From: Paragyromitra xinjiangensis
Lineage: Eukaryota > Ascomycota > Pezizomycetes > Pezizales > Discinaceae
Assembly: GCA_038503065.1 (NCBI GenBank)
Contig: JBCAMK010000014.1
Coordinates: forward strand, 434,001 to 498,000
Reading direction: 5' to 3'
DNA length: 64,000 nt
Shown: piece by piece, positions 22,623 to 32,847 of the stretch
Layout: each line of letters opens with the position of its first letter
Position numbering within the stretch: the stretch's first letter is position 1
Notes under the pieces: model-generated
Database searches by the model: none
Told to the model about the DNA's origin: nothing
What the model saw: the letters and a program-made list of their open reading frames with translations, nothing else
Made by a program: the position numbers and the translations under genes

Positions 22623-24795
22623 TTAAATGATCGCAGTACCATTTCTGGTTGCCATGGTCTCCGCAACGCACTCTTCGGGTTTGGCCGCTTCACCGCGAGG
22701 ACTTTGAAACTGTGGCTCACTCTCCTTTTCGTGACCAACATTTTCGGTGTGAGAGTCCTGAGAGAGTCCCTCGATTTGCCCAACCGCCAAAGCATCTTCC
22801 TCCTTCTTTTTGTCCTCACAGTACTTAGTAATGTTTTTCTTCTTCTTGTACTTCTTTGTGGAACCCCCGGAGGTGCTAGTGTTTTCGGGTTGGCCCTGAG
22901 GATGAGGATTTCCGTACACATCCGCCGAGTTGTAGACCGGAGCACTCCCGTGCAGGATTGCTGAGTTCTGAACCTGAGAATCGATGTACTCATAGACGGG
23001 ATGGTTGTTCATGTCTTGGGCCCCAAGCCAGCCATCCACATTGGTAGCACCACCCACCCAAGAGAAATTTGGCATGTAGTTGCTGATGTATTGATGAAAC
23101 CCATAGTTGGGATTTTGCTGGGTTGGATGACTGGAAGAAGTAGAGTAGGCTGAGAACTCGCTTGGATCATACTGGACAACTTGATCATGCTGGAAATTTT
23201 CATGGTGGACGTGGTCATAGTGGACCTGATCATTCGCTTCTTCGTAGTGGACATCCTCCCTAGGAACGATTCCCTTAAATGTATGCTTTACCCCCGGAGT
23301 ATCAAAGTATTCGTCACCCTCATGGCCCCAATGGCACATAGGTCCGTAGCGGCAGTTCTCTACATGCTCAAACGTCCATTTGCATTGAACCCTCCATTTA
23401 GAGGGACGAGCGCGAAGAGAGGCCGGCTGAAATTCGGCAGCGGTTGCGTTGAGCTGGTAGTTCGATGCCATCTTTTTTGGGCCAGTAGGGGCAGGCTTGG
23501 TGGCAGTTTCGGGGGCGGTTTCAGCATGAGCTATGTCGGGCGGGCTAGGGGCTTTATTGGTAGACATTTGGGGTACTTGGTATTCTTCGTAGCTTCCCTG
23601 TATGCAAGACTTACGATCTTTGTCGGTGCGTGGTGGAGTTCGCGGCTGTTCGAGGGGCTTCCTGTTGAATTTTTCTGGAACAGGACCGATGGGAAAAGGC
23701 ACAGGAGAACGCTGTGGAGATTTAGAGCCGATGTTCCTCACCCCCAGTCTAGAAGAATCTGTCTGGGGACGATGAGAGCTGATTGGGGACTTTGGTGAAT
23801 AAGAAGAATAGGTAAGGGATGGCGGGGACGCTGGAACTTTGTGGGCTGCTGTTGGATGAAAGTCGGAAACTTTGTCCTTACTTTTCAAAGGGGTGAGCAA
23901 TATCTTTTTAAGAGGAAATAAAAAAATTGCTAGTATAATTTGCCTAGAATGAAGGGGGGCTTTAACTTACAAACTAGAATGGACATTGTTTTTCCTTTCA
24001 CCAAATAGAATTCCATCTCCAAGCCTAGCATCACCTTGGCCCAACTTCGGCATTGGCTCTCGTGCATCGCTTGAACGCCCCCCAAACGACCTAGTCTTAT
24101 AGTTATAGTTCTGCGATTCCTGACGATTGAAGAAACCACTATCTTGAATATTATGAGCGTTGCTCGTGGCTGGATGGTATGTTGTCGTGACTGGAATAGA
24201 CAAAGGCCCATAGTTGGGATTTTTGGAGAAAAGGTATCTTTGCTGTACATTCTCGCTCATAATTCCGTTTGTGTGGGCATTCAGGCGACTACCCAAGCGA
24301 TGCCCAGTGGCCTTCTCTGACATAAGGCTCGGCTGTAATTGCAGGGGGCCCGGTGACAGGAATTGGCTTTTGGTGGGTTTGAGTAGAGACTCATCGTGAT
24401 GGCTATTGCCAGGCTGTAGTGGAACTTCGTTGTTGGGGAAAGCCTGGGATTGGCTGAAGAATAAAGGCAACTCAGGTAATCTCACAGCACTGATTCTTGG
24501 TTCAGGGATGAAGGTCGAGCTCGAATGCTCCGTGCGTAATTTCCCGTTTGTCGCAGGTAAGTTCATGGTGTTGGGAAATTTTTCCATTATAGGATCCGCA
24601 ACATCGAAACCAGTGTTCTGATGATGATTTACAGCGGTATCTCGCAGCTTAGGAAGATAGTTGCAGCGATACGTATCATTGGGCCCGATCCTATGGGGAA
24701 AATTCAATAGTGATTAGGAGCAGTGTGGAATTTGATGAACATTCTGAAAATGATGAACAAGATATTGTCTTCGGGATGAAAGAGAAGACTTACAT
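22623..24795 (-). CDS. CCCH zinc finger protein (larger paralogue)
   Basis: Proposed exons: 24794-24795, 23971-24690 and 22623-23880, with introns of 103 and 90 bp, 659 residues. The start codon would be split: AT at the end of exon 1 and G at the start of exon 2 (junction reads ATG ATC GGG). Without splicing the same ATG is followed at once by TAA. The long middle exon has no early in-frame ATG. The second intron joins SSF to KDKVSDF in phase 2. A single zinc finger, C-x9-C-x5-C-x3-H, lies at about residues 407-427 (CKWTF, then ENCRYGPMCHWGHEGDEY); CCCH fingers usually bind RNA. The rest is disordered, Pro/Ser/His-rich, with a Lys-rich patch (KKYKKKKN) near the C-terminus. The finger and the following EGDEY are shared with the gene at 27997-28644. 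Confidence 0.75.
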
Positions 24796-25656
24796 CTTGA
24801 TGGTATTTACTTCACGGTGGAGGATAGGGGTTTGTTGAGGACCAGGGTTACAATTGACGTGATGGTGGTGGGCAGAAGAGGTGAGAGAGAGGGAATAAGG
24901 CTTAATCACTATAGAGGTGTGAAGATGTGGGAAGGGAGGGCTGATCACAAAGCTTCCGACTATCCACTCTTAGTTCCTTTCGAGCGGTGGCTACAGATGT
25001 AAGAGCCAGCTATCGTGGAAGGCACTGCATGTATCTGCACGTAGCTATCGGTGCCTACATGTATCACTCGCAATTTGTAAACCTCATCGAGAAAATATAT
25101 CGATATATGTAAGCTGTCCCTTTTCGAATAATTTCAAAGGGTAAATACTGAACCAGGGGCTACATGCATTTTTAGAGATCCGAGGGTAGAAAGAAGAGAC
25201 CCCGATTTTCTGCTGTTTTGGATTCGAATTCAGATAGCTGAAAATCACATCTCGATTGTACGTATCATGACATAGTTCCACGAAAGTGAGTTCCCTAGGT
25301 TATCACTTAGGCATATAAGGTAGACAATATTGTAAAGGATTTGTATTTGAGAATCTTGTGCAAAATTAAATTGGGTTAACTACATGTACATGTATGTATT
25401 GAGGTGTTTTATGCAAGATGGGCTAGAAAAACAATGTAGCCCTAGCCCTGCTACGCGACTCAGGAGCTGTGGTTTATATAAAGTAAATAAACCACGCTAA
25501 AACTGATTGGGTCTGGTGCAAGACAATTCGGGGGCCAGTTTGGGGAATGCCCCGAATGTCGGAGACAGAGTCGGTAGAACGTTGGTTTTGTTACCCTTTA
25601 CGGTATAGTGCCAATTAATAGGCGAACCCTAACCCACTTACGCTTCGCTGTCAACA

Positions 25657-25690
25657 ATCATGAAGCAAAATATCATGAAGCAAAATATCA
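25657..25690 (+). repeat. 15-bp tandem duplication
   Basis: Unit ATCATGAAGCAAAAT occurs twice in perfect tandem, followed by the first four bases of a third copy. A recent slippage duplication in non-coding DNA. Confidence 0.75.
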
Positions 25691-25970
25691 GTGAGATACA
25701 CGTAAGATTCGCCACTACTCGTCGAGAGAAATCCTAGAATAGAAGTTCCTTCCTAAAAAACCCCCCAGGCAGGCAGAGTAGATCTTGGGAAGTAATTTGT
25801 TAAACCCAAACTGTGAGTTACTTACCTCTCCCATATCATTACTACATGTAGATGACAGTTTGTCAAAAGTCATTTTGTTTTGCCTGGTTAGTTATAAAAA
25901 TACATGAGCTCTACTTACTTAAAGTATCTAATCACAAAAAATTGCAACTACTCCTAAATAGGGTAATCCA

Positions 25971-26806
25971 TCTAATCACCCTCACGTCAACTATACCCCC
26001 GAGGAACTCTTGAAAGATGCTTTGGGAACCGGCCCTCATCTCTCATTCGTCACCTTCAAGGGTCAGCAGATGGTGTTATTTGATGAATGGGATGGGATTG
26101 AAATGAAAGAGTCTCCCACCACCCATGTTTCCTTGATGAACTTTGCTTATCAAGATAAAATTCTAGCAACCCCACTCACGAAAATGGAACAAGATGGCAG
26201 TCAAGCCAGCTACTCGAACGCCAGCTGAGTACTACATGTAGTCCCAGAGGCTATTGAGTACGCCTCCCCCAATATACATACATGTACTTCTAAACCTAAA
26301 CAGTATTAATCTGTACCCTGGGATGTATATTTGCGGCTGGCGTCAACTTTTCTGTACAAACTCGCATGATCCAGCAATTCCTTAAAGTACATGTAAGTTC
26401 AGCAATTTTCTAGCACTGAGGTGCACTTATGCTAATATCGTCTCTAAATGCTTTCTAGGCTTAAATGTTTAGCGAATTCTTCCTCGGCCCAATGGAGGAT
26501 ATCTGCGAACGGTTAGTCTCTAGATCTGAAAAAAGAAAAATTGTCTTTGCTAATAAATTCAAATTCTGGGCCGCAATTTTTATCCCTGAATCATTCTCAA
26601 TGTATCTTGGTAACATCGCTCACACCGTTAAGCACAATATGAGATTTGGTCGTCTGACAAGAGGTAACTGGGAGGTCCTTCCCAAAGATCCTAAAGAGTT
26701 CATTCCTAGGGCCACACTCCATGATCTTGCCATTGCTCTCGGCATTGATACACTTGATAAGAATATTGTAAGTCTCTCCCCTTACGCTGTCATAAGAACC
26801 CCTTAA
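25971..26806 (+). pseudogene. Possible decayed gene in two fragments
   Basis: The frame open at 25971-26228 (with ELLKDALGTGPHLSFVTFKG and MVLFDEWDGIEMK) and the frame at 26464-26806 (with FANKFKFWAAIFIPESFS and ATLHDLAIALGIDT) have normal globular amino-acid composition, unlike the surrounding sequence. They are separated by about 235 bases with stop codons in all frames and no pair of clear splice sites joining them. No family is recognised. They may be exons of one unrecognised gene, remnants of one, or parts of a dead mobile element. Low confidence. Confidence 0.3.
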
Positions 26807-27996
26807 GCTGTGAATGGAAAACTGGTGCTGACCCGATGAAGGCTCGCGAGATACATAGTAAGGCACAAATTACGATATCTAGTAGAGAAAGCTCTGAATT
26901 TTAAAGCCTATAGAGTCAGGCTAGAAAAAGAAATGAGGTAAAAGGATTGAAAGCTAGTATTCGGCTTGTTTTCTAGTTTTTTTTCCCTCATTACTCTAGA
27001 AGAATTAGCTACTCACAATTATTGTGTAAAACTGCTTCACTCCCACAACCAAATTTAAGGTCTTGGCTGTTCTCTGTGACAACTAATTTAGTATTATACG
27101 TTTCAACTTTGATCCCAGAGCCTTTCTGCAAGTTTCCCGAAAACCTTTTGAAGCACCCATAACAAGGACTAGCAGGGATTTAACCAGTGGTGATTACGAA
27201 AGCTAGAATTTCTCCCTCTTAAATCACTTCTAGATCCTTATCGAATTCAAACGAACACCTACTAACAATGGATTCCCCGATTACTACCCTCTCATGAACT
27301 TCTCGCTTCTTCTCGGTAAACTTATCGATTTCTAGGCTAACTACCATCAAAAAATTACGCGATAGTCTCCACGCCGCGATGCTTATGGGCTTGTATATTA
27401 GAACTAGGTATTGTTCGACTATTTCGTATTGTAATTAGAGTCTTATATTCAGAAATATAATTGCGGAAATATGGATGGAAATACCCGGCTTCGATCTAGC
27501 TCAAGGCCAGCCGAAAGTACAATACCCATAGATAAGCCAGCTAAACGCCAAACCCCAATCTGATCCAAACGGCTTGATGGTGGAGTAATCCGAGCACCAT
27601 AGACTTGGTATCAAGATAGACTCAGGCGCTTTGCCTCGGCAGATATATCCTTAAGCGTATTTCACCCTCCATGCAAGAATTTCTTCACGACTGGTTCTGC
27701 GACGCGGAAACTCGAATGGGTCATCAATACACGAGAACTGAATGATAGTCCTAATAGAGCAAAATAAAAACCAAACGACGTTGGGTGAGAAGATTTGATA
27801 CTTTCTGACTTCACTATACACAGCCCAAGCTCACGTATTTATCATGGCCTTAGTACATACACCCATTAAAACCCCAGGAGCGCCACCTTTGAACTCAGTA
27901 CATGTACTTATGAAAAAAGCAACTCTAAAATGAGAAATGAAAAATGAAAAAAAAGCAACCTTGAAATACAATCCGTTCTATCCTAATTCTAGCATA

Positions 27997-28644
27997 CTAC
28001 CTGGTCCACATTCCGCTACTTGCCTCACTCTCACTCGGACGGTTAACATTCCCACCCGCCATCCTCCTCTTTTTGCCTCTACCGCTGCTCTCAGCAGACT
28101 CTTCTCCACTGCTATACTCTTCAATAGACGGTGGCTTTCCAAAAACCATGATGGCACTGTCGTTGCGATCACACATCTTGATATCGAAATCACCCCATAT
28201 CCCTTGCTCATCTCCCCTCCATTGCTTCTCCCTCCCTGATGCCCATTGATTGTTTGTCGTCGACTCGGTTTCGGCATACCTTTCAGCAAACCTCTCGCCG
28301 TTCTCCCAGCGATATCTCAAGCCAATCTGCTCATAATATTCATCCCCTTCATGTCCGTACTGGCACTGCTTGCCATAGCGGCATGTGTCCACGCTCTTGC
28401 CAAACGGAGGGTACGTCCACCGGCACTGAATTCTTGGGTAGCGAGGTCGATGTCGCAGATTCGTGAAAATGGTATTAGAAGTTGGAATTCCATTTCTGAA
28501 CTGGTGAGTGGGATCTCGGAATCGCTCATCGTTTGGGGTAATTTGATCTGTCTGGGCAGTATTTATGGGAGATATGTGGTAGGTTTGCGGTAGAGAAAGT
28601 GCTGAAACGTTTTGATCCAGCGGGTATCCGTGAGAGGCCTGCAT
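27997..28644 (-). CDS. CCCH zinc finger protein (smaller paralogue)
   Basis: Single exon, 215 residues, starting at the first in-frame ATG. It carries one CCCH-type finger with Cys74, Cys88, Cys94 and His98 (CRWTYPPFG, then VDTCRYGKQCQYGHEGDEYY). The first spacing is 13 residues, longer than the usual 7-9. The flanking WTY, CRYG and GHEGDEY residues match the larger CCCH protein 3.2 kb away, so the two are paralogues or share a mobile domain. After the finger the protein is charged and ends with a basic patch (GRGKKRRMAGG), a likely nuclear signal. RNA binding is inferred from the finger class only. Confidence 0.75.
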   Translation of the reverse strand: MQASHGYPLDQNVSALSLPQTYHISPINTAQTDQITPNDERFRDPTHQFRNGIPTSNTIFTNLRHRPRYPRIQCRWTYPPFGKSVDTCRYGKQCQYGHEGDEYYEQIGLRYRWENGERFAERYAETESTTNNQWASGREKQWRGDEQGIWGDFDIKMCDRNDSAIMVFGKPPSIEEYSSGEESAESSGRGKKRRMAGGNVNRPSESEASSGMWTR

Positions 28645-31006
28645 TGGAAGGGATTTAGGGCTCGATGGGATGGGTTTTGGTTGTTAAATAGCGAAAAAAT
28701 AGTCCTCGGAGTTCAACGAAAACGAGAAAAATTGTGATGTAATGTAAGGGCCCTTCCCGCTCGGGAGATCTTCAGGGGTGGTGTAAACGGTGGTCGATAT
28801 CTGCTGTCCTACTCGGTGATAGACGGGTCCCCGTTCTCAGACTGTGGGGTATTTACTCGGGTTCCCAAACAGTTTCCTATACCAATACCAAATATCACCA
28901 AACGACGAACAGTAAGGAAAGCTCCGAGAGTATTAGAGGATAGATGCAGGGCTTAAGGCCAGTCGCTTATCCCTTGTCGGACCTTTGGCGAGCCTAAGGC
29001 ATGCGCTGTAACTTCATATACGAAGGTGGAGTGCATGCAGGTTACCAAAGTTTAGCATCTTAGGCCATCACCACGATCTATGTACATCGTCAAAAAGTAT
29101 TACCCTTAGCGCCGATGCGCATACCTTTCATTTATCCTATCCCCGAAAATTTTAATAGAAATTCCTCGGTGCGGCCGAGTTTCCGAACGGAAGAACAATC
29201 AATTAGCAAATCAGCAATGAGAAAACCCGGAAACAGCAAGACTAGAGAGCCATGTCACTATCCCAATGTAGGCACCCAAATACAGTCGATCCTAGCTAAT
29301 GTCCCCTTAAGCTGCGTAGAATAGATATCATTCCTATGATGTGCCCGAACATCAAATGCGATGTCTATATCATTTCTACATGACTACATGCATCGTAACT
29401 CGCCAAGTACAAGCCCACAAACACCGTGGTTGATACACAGAGCGACCCAAGAACCCTAAATAGCACAGAGGTAGTGAATCCCCCGTAATACAACCAATGA
29501 AGAAAAAATTTACCACCTTATTCCAAGTCAACAATGGTACCTGGTTTTATAGGCCAAGTAATGAAACATGTAAGCTCGGACTACCTCTAACCCAATGAAT
29601 GCTAACATCTAGATCTGCTCCCTGCGCTGATCCCAAATGGCTGACGACCACGCGACGATGCGGGGAGAGTATAATTCCGGACGAACTCACGGACAGGCAA
29701 CTTCGGAAAGACCCGAAAATTCGCCATCCAAGGCTCAAGCTAACGCCTAGACTCAAAGCCTCCACCAAATACATAAGGCCGAAAGACTTCAATAATGCCA
29801 CCTTTTAATAGCTACACGAAACACACATCAGCTGAACCCAATGCCCACACCCTTGACTAATCTTTCGAGAGTCAGAGTCATCGGAAAAACCCCAAATCTA
29901 GGCCGACAAGTAAGATCGTTATTGAGTAGCAGTTCGTATTCGATTATTTTAACCCCGATATTCCGTAGGTTATCGGTGTGGCGAATATATGTTCCGGTTT
30001 TTGTGTATCATCACGTGACATACGTGTTGGGAAATATCGAGTGATATGTAATGAACATGGAGACGAAGTCAACTCCACCAAAAAACCATCTTAGCTTTTT
30101 AAACTACATGTAATCGTAAAACTTAAGACATTCGAAACGAGAACCTAAGGCCCAGACTTGTAGGACAGCAATCAATGAGACGGTAGCACTCATAGAAAGC
30201 AAACACAGGAAGCCCTTTTCGGTAGTATGGGGCTGGGCACGAGACTACCTTTTCGATACCTTACGGTGTGGGGCTTGCTAACCCTCCTTAGACAATGTTT
30301 ACTAAGGATTTTTTTTCGGCAGGATTACTACCGCAACACCGGATGCGTATCGTAACTCAGGTCAAGTCTGAGCAGGCCTGAGTGTTAATGAGGTTGTAGC
30401 GTATATTTGGCCCAACCACAATCCCGCGATAGTTTTTTGCTGTCTGACGCTTCCGTAGGAGATGTAAATTCTTCGGTTAATAGGCCAGATTGGTTTCTGC
30501 TAAGATGATGACGTCAAGTCGATGATGTAAGGGAGATCCCGCGGAAAAAGCGGGGTGTTTAGAAAATTGCTGATGAACCAAAAGTATTGCTTGCCGACAT
30601 TGTGACACGTGGTCTCGTGACCTTGTATGTTTAAATAAGAACCAAGCAGTGTTTGATTCATCTATCAAACGCTGGAGTGCTAAAGTCTGATAACCATTTG
30701 GTTTACATGCATACATGTATTCAGCAGCCGATCTTATCAAGCTTAAGTTGAGAGTAGGAGTTGATTCGAGGTAGATGGTTCGGGCGGTTTTAGCTCATAT
30801 CGATCCACCGTGCAGCCCCTCCCTAAGTAGTCTAATTTAAGTCATACAATTGATAAATGATTATGTTTGTGAATCCTTGACGCAACTCCGCAAAATTATT
30901 CTTTTGTGATAGCTTTATGTTATCTTATGCCGAGTCATAAAATCTCAATCAACGTGTATAAATATATTTTAGGAAACGTGTTATTCTACAGTCCCCTTAC
31001 GTAAAT
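28645..31006. other. Intergenic region with repeat fragment
   Basis: About 2.4 kb between the small CCCH gene and the end of COG7. It holds the second copy of the 20-bp dispersed repeat (30228-30247), two TACATGTA palindromes (near 30106 and 30711) and a CRE-like TGACGTCA at 30509-30516. Open frames at 29115-29324, 29547-29801, 29841-30044 and 30477-30740 show no domain. Confidence 0.55.
30228..30247 (+). repeat. Dispersed repeat, copy 2
   Basis: Identical to 15206-15225, again in a long gene-free stretch, with partly matching flanks (TTCGGTA before it, CGATACCTTA-like after it). Confidence 0.65.
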
Positions 31007-32092
31007 CTATGTCATCCCTCCTCTCATACGCGACAACTGATTGATCAACCCGTAATACCCATCCCGTCCACCAGCCCAACCACCACTCTCGGCCTTCTCA
31101 GCATCTTCTTCTGCCTTCCTCCTCTCCTCTTCCTTCCCTACTGCCAATTCCTGCTTCCTCTCCTGTTGCTTCCTCGAAACCCGCTTCTTCTCCTCTTCTT
31201 CGGCAACTTTTGCCTCAAGTGCTTCGACGACAGCAGTCCTAGCCGGGCCTTCGATAGTGCCCTCAAAAACTGTAGACAGTTTCCTTAAATCTTGGATCTT
31301 TTTACTTGCGGCAGGAAGGTCATCACAGGATAGGAGATACAAGATCTCCTCAATTGGATTCGTGCTAGCCTTTTTCTTCTGGTTATAATTGCCAGACTCT
31401 AATGCTCGAATAGGAGATGGTGTCCGAGCTGGTGATGGAACACCGTATGCATTTTCGTGGGCATCTGCGGGAATTTCGAGCTTAGCGTCGGGTTTATTGT
31501 CTTCAGGATCATTTAGTGGCCACGCCATAGCTTCGCCGAATACACGAATTACATCTTCCAAGCGGGCACGAACGGTTGCGAGCATTTCGAGCTTAGAGAG
31601 AACATCAGGTTTTGTGACACTATTTTCGGCTGTGTCATTGGCCGATGATGCATCCTCGGCAGTTGAGGACTGGAAGTGTGTAATGTCTGGTAGTAGATCT
31701 GTAGTTAGGGTTGTGGATAATGAAAGAACATCGCTTCGTAAGAGATCAACTTCATAACCGAGACGAGGAGTTAGCCTCAGGATCTCGTCTGTGAGTGTTT
31801 GGAGGGTTGTGAGGAGACGTTGAGTTTGTAGATCGAGAGTCGAGAGAAGCGTTGTAGTTTTTGAGGATAGGCTGGATAAAGGTTCCGAGTTTCGTTGTTT
31901 AGAAGCTGTGGCAGATGACAGGGAGGATGGTGGGAGGAGAGGCGGGAGGGTTGAATTGAGGTATGCCTTGGCTGAAAAGGTTGGCGAAAGGAACGGGGCA
32001 AGTGCGGGGTCAGATAAGAGAGAGGACGAAGAGGAAGGGGCTGTGGTAGTAGGGGAAGCCGCGGGAGGAATTAGAGGGGTTTGGGGAGCCAT
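31007..32092 (-). CDS. Conserved oligomeric Golgi complex subunit 7 (COG7), fungal type
   Basis: Single exon, 361 residues, start at the first in-frame ATG. The N-terminal part contains FLSPTFSAKAYLNSTLPPLL and, after a Ser-rich linker, a long coiled coil (LQTQRLLTTLQTLTDEILRL, then RLGYEVDLLRSDVLSL). This is followed by KLEMLATVRARLEDVIRVFGEAMAWPL, the pattern typical of the short fungal COG7. The C-terminal 100 residues are a Glu/Lys-rich helix ending GYYGLINQLSRMRGG. COG is a tethering complex for retrograde vesicles at the Golgi and keeps glycosyltransferases in place. The length is normal for filamentous fungi and much shorter than the animal protein. The gene diverges from the PARP-UBE2Q gene. 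Confidence 0.82.
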   Translation of the reverse strand: MAPQTPLIPPAASPTTTAPSSSSSLLSDPALAPFLSPTFSAKAYLNSTLPPLLPPSSLSSATASKQRNSEPLSSLSSKTTTLLSTLDLQTQRLLTTLQTLTDEILRLTPRLGYEVDLLRSDVLSLSTTLTTDLLPDITHFQSSTAEDASSANDTAENSVTKPDVLSKLEMLATVRARLEDVIRVFGEAMAWPLNDPEDNKPDAKLEIPADAHENAYGVPSPARTPSPIRALESGNYNQKKKASTNPIEEILYLLSCDDLPAASKKIQDLRKLSTVFEGTIEGPARTAVVEALEAKVAEEEEKKRVSRKQQERKQELAVGKEEERRKAEEDAEKAESGGWAGGRDGYYGLINQLSRMRGGMT

Positions 32093-32847
32093 TAAGGGTT
32101 CAGAGATTAAGCTGATACGGAGCCTCTCAGGTGAGTGATGGCTGGTGCATGAAAGCGATGATGGGGGTGAAGTGAGAATCTCCGGGGTAGAATCGCGCTA
32201 AGCCTAGACAGGAGGCCTAACGGCGGGCACTTGTCTGGTGGAGAGATTAAGCGGGAACGCCCCGGAAGCAACACGACGGACACGCGTATCTGTGAATCAC
32301 TCAATGACGCCAGTGGGCCGACGCATATCTTAGCGTGCATATGAGTAATATCTCTTGCGCACATTGGTGCAGTATATGAATCTATGTACTTACATCTGTA
32401 CAAGCTTTCGAGATGCCCCCCACAAGGCACCTCATAAGGATTTTGAACTTATTAGGAAGCGCGTCATTGTACGGAAAGTTTACCTTATGGTGATACCAAA
32501 GAACGCCCCTCTACGAGAAACCCCGTTCTGTCGCTAGTTTGAAGCTGTACCGGGTCATTGTTGCGGCTGAGTGCAGTTAGTTGGTGTTACTGATTGACGC
32601 TTGGCGTTAAATGCGGGTGTAGCCGTGCAGGCGGGGCAGTCTAGTTGATGGTTGCCTGGTCTGGAGCTCTCTCTCAGCCTCCTCGTCTTCTCCACAGTTT
32701 TTTGCTGTTGACCAACCTCCTTCCTCTCTTCGCTCTTTCACTCTCTGCCTTTTTTTCTACCTCTTCATCATTCAGTTCGAAATTATAATCTTCTATACTA
32801 CTTTCGTTCCGAGCAATCATTACCACTGAGCCTGATTGACCGTAAAG
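32093..32847. other. Divergent promoter region
   Basis: Shared upstream DNA of COG7 (-) and the PARP-UBE2Q gene (+). A C/T-rich tract at about 32680-32770 precedes the plus-strand start. No gene or repeat recognised. Confidence 0.55.

Larger units (their letters stand above)
24796..27996. other. Gene-poor region with decayed coding pieces
   Basis: About 3.2 kb between the two CCCH genes. Two open frames with protein-like composition (25971-26228, 26464-26806) are listed separately. The TACATGTA palindrome occurs about nine times between 25055 and 27910. A 15-bp tandem duplication lies at 25657-25690. The rest shows stops in all frames and no domain. Confidence 0.55.
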
